Position numbers and translations under genes: made by a program
Part shown: one piece after another, positions 63,194-64,000 of the stretch
Position numbering within the stretch: the first letter of the stretch is position 1
Layout of the letters: each line of letters starts with the position of its first letter
Assembly: GCF_002303885.1 (NCBI RefSeq)
Contig: NZ_MRCM01000014.1
Coordinates: 1 to 64,000, forward strand
DNA: 64,000 bases
Origin: Flavobacterium sp. ACN2
GTDB lineage: Bacteria; Bacteroidota; Bacteroidia; Flavobacteriales; Flavobacteriaceae
Direction of reading: 5' to 3'
The notes under the pieces: generated by a model
Databases searched by the model: none
The model's input: the letters and a program-made list of their open reading frames with translations, nothing else
Told to the model about the DNA's origin: nothing

Positions 63194-63613
63194 TTAATCG
63201 TACTGTTCTAAGAGATATTTCATGACATCAGTTGTAGTAACAATTCCTTTCAATTCTCCATTGTCAACAACTGGAAGAGCATGAAATTCTTCTTTCACAA
63301 AAATTTCGGCTAAATCTCTTATTATGGTATCAGATGATACTGTTTTCGGTTTCGAAGTCATAACCTGAGAAATAGTTAGCATTTCTAATATCGCTTCATC
63401 GGCATTTTCCTGACCTTCAAATAAAGCTCCAAAAGTTAATCGGTTTATATCAGTTCGGCTAATAATTCCAACAACTTCTTTACCTTTTACAATCGGAATG
63501 TGACGTATTGTATGTGCTTTTAATTTTTCGACTACTTTTTTAAGATCATCTTTTTCGTTTGCAGTCACTACGGTTTTAGTCATAATATGACTAATTGGTT
63601 CTCTTTTTTTCAT
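63194..63613 (-). CDS. tandem CBS-domain protein
   Basis: A 139-residue protein of two CBS motifs (about 8-60 and 78-135): SHIMTKTVVTANEKDDLKKV, HIPIVKGKEVVGIISRTDIN, then TSKPKTVSSDTIIRDLAEIF, HALPVVDNGELKGIVTTTDV. CBS pairs bind adenine nucleotides and report energy or nucleotide status to a partner; no partner domain is fused. It is alone on the minus strand with its own terminator. Confidence 0.92.
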   Translation of the reverse strand: MKKREPISHIMTKTVVTANEKDDLKKVVEKLKAHTIRHIPIVKGKEVVGIISRTDINRLTFGALFEGQENADEAILEMLTISQVMTSKPKTVSSDTIIRDLAEIFVKEEFHALPVVDNGELKGIVTTTDVMKYLLEQYD

Positions 63614-63725
63614 GATAGATTAGTTTTATATTTATATCAAATATGTAGAATAATTCCCTCAAAAGCCATGACCTTTATCAGCTTTTAAAACAATTAAAAG
63701 AGCATGTAATACGACTAAATTTTAG

Positions 63726-63733
63726 TATTTTTG
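63726..63733 (+). promoter_or_regulatory. -7 promoter element of rbfA
   Basis: TATTTTTG matches TAnnTTTG and lies only 4 nt before the rbfA ATG, so the transcript would be leaderless or nearly so. Confidence 0.5.
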
Positions 63734-63737
63734 CAGT

Positions 63738-64000
63738 ATGGAAACAAATAGACAGAAAAAAATAGGCGGTGTTATTCAGAAAGATCTGGTTGACATTTTG
63801 CAAGGTGAAGTGAGAAAAAACGGAATTACAAATTTGGTAATTTCTGTATCCAAAGTGAGTGTAACTACAGATTTATCTGTGGCGACAGTATATTTAAGTA
63901 TTTTTCCACAAGAAAAAGCCAAAGAAACTTTAGAGGCAATTAAAACCAATACCACTTTAATCAAACATGATTTATCACAACGTGTACGTTTGCAATTGCG
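63738..64000 (+). CDS. rbfA: ribosome-binding factor A (partial, runs off the window)
   Basis: The first 87 codons and two further bases of rbfA. METNRQKKIGGVIQKDLVDI, LVISVSKVSVTTDLSVATVY and LIKHDLSQRVRLQL match the KH-like fold of RbfA, which helps 30S maturation by binding 16S rRNA helix 1. The 3' end lies beyond position 64000. The start codon is at 63738, with a TATTTTTG element just before it. Confidence 0.9.
   Translation, partial: METNRQKKIGGVIQKDLVDILQGEVRKNGITNLVISVSKVSVTTDLSVATVYLSIFPQEKAKETLEAIKTNTTLIKHDLSQRVRLQL

Noticed and set aside
1-64000. Insertion sequences or prophage genes
   Set aside because: No transposase, integrase, terminase or capsid-like protein was recognised; the only mobile-type traces are the ORF6N pseudogene and non-coding repeats.

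Overview
The window reads as chromosomal DNA of a Flavobacterium close to the F. johnsoniae group. The evidence is low GC with AT-rich spacers, TAnnTTTG-type -7 promoter elements in front of many genes, genes for type IX secretion (T9SS) cargo and for the gliding/secretion lipoprotein SprE, a SusC/SusD pair, and many Bacteroidota-specific DUF families (DUF2007, DUF4254, DUF4292, DUF5687, DUF6168, DUF6341, DUF6427, DUF6909). I saw no transposase, integrase, phage structural gene or CRISPR array.

Layout. 0-10 kb: glnS, a RelE/ParE-type toxin-antitoxin pair running into folB, tRNA-Cys followed by decayed copies of its own 3' end, a 102-bp inverted-repeat element, a LysE-type exporter, a GIN-domain protein, RNase R, a DUF2007 gene and a T9SS-exported beta-propeller protein. 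A remnant of a second DUF2007 gene and a long AT-rich gene-free stretch (9.39-10.15 kb) follow. Gene orientation and rough strand composition change near that stretch, so it is a candidate replication origin. 10-19 kb: rpiB, a DUF1294 protein, tex, a T9SS-exported GH8 glycanase, tatA, a membrane protein resembling the front of an M23 peptidase, a GH3-like acyl-adenylating enzyme and a DUF6909 protein.

19-32 kb is a surface-polysaccharide locus: a Wzz-like protein, a lipoprotein, a Wzx-like flippase, two Wzy/WaaL-like membrane proteins, three glycosyltransferases, a UDP-glucuronate decarboxylase, an inverted 2OG-Fe(II) oxygenase and a CapK-like adenylating enzyme. Inside it is an array of seven palindromes with core GGTCRCAA-N-TTGYGACC beside an ORF6N-domain gene that is broken by one in-frame TGA. 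The same palindrome occurs inside the ORF6N reading frame.

32-45 kb: purD, DUF6341, DUF6427, upp, DUF4254 plus a GT9 heptosyltransferase-like gene, small unknown genes, a ferredoxin-type reductase, a DUF5687/ABC-ATPase export pair, then sprE, bactofilin and atpZ. 45-51 kb: ATP synthase genes atpB-E-F-H-A-G (no beta or epsilon), a long imperfect palindrome and three tandem 89-bp repeats. 51-58 kb: a GNAT enzyme, a second flippase, dut, a sugar nucleotidyltransferase, a TPR protein, a DUF4292 lipoprotein and an EnvC-like LytM protein whose zinc ligands appear lost. 58-64 kb: SusD and SusC, a CBS-domain protein and the start of rbfA.

Much of the window serves the cell envelope: polysaccharide synthesis and export, lipopolysaccharide-type glycosyl transfer, T9SS function and cargo, murein remodelling and glycan import, alongside housekeeping translation, nucleotide and energy genes. 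The strongest candidate for something undescribed is the palindrome array with its ORF6N pseudogene. All function calls come from reading the sequence and recalled family knowledge; no database search was run.
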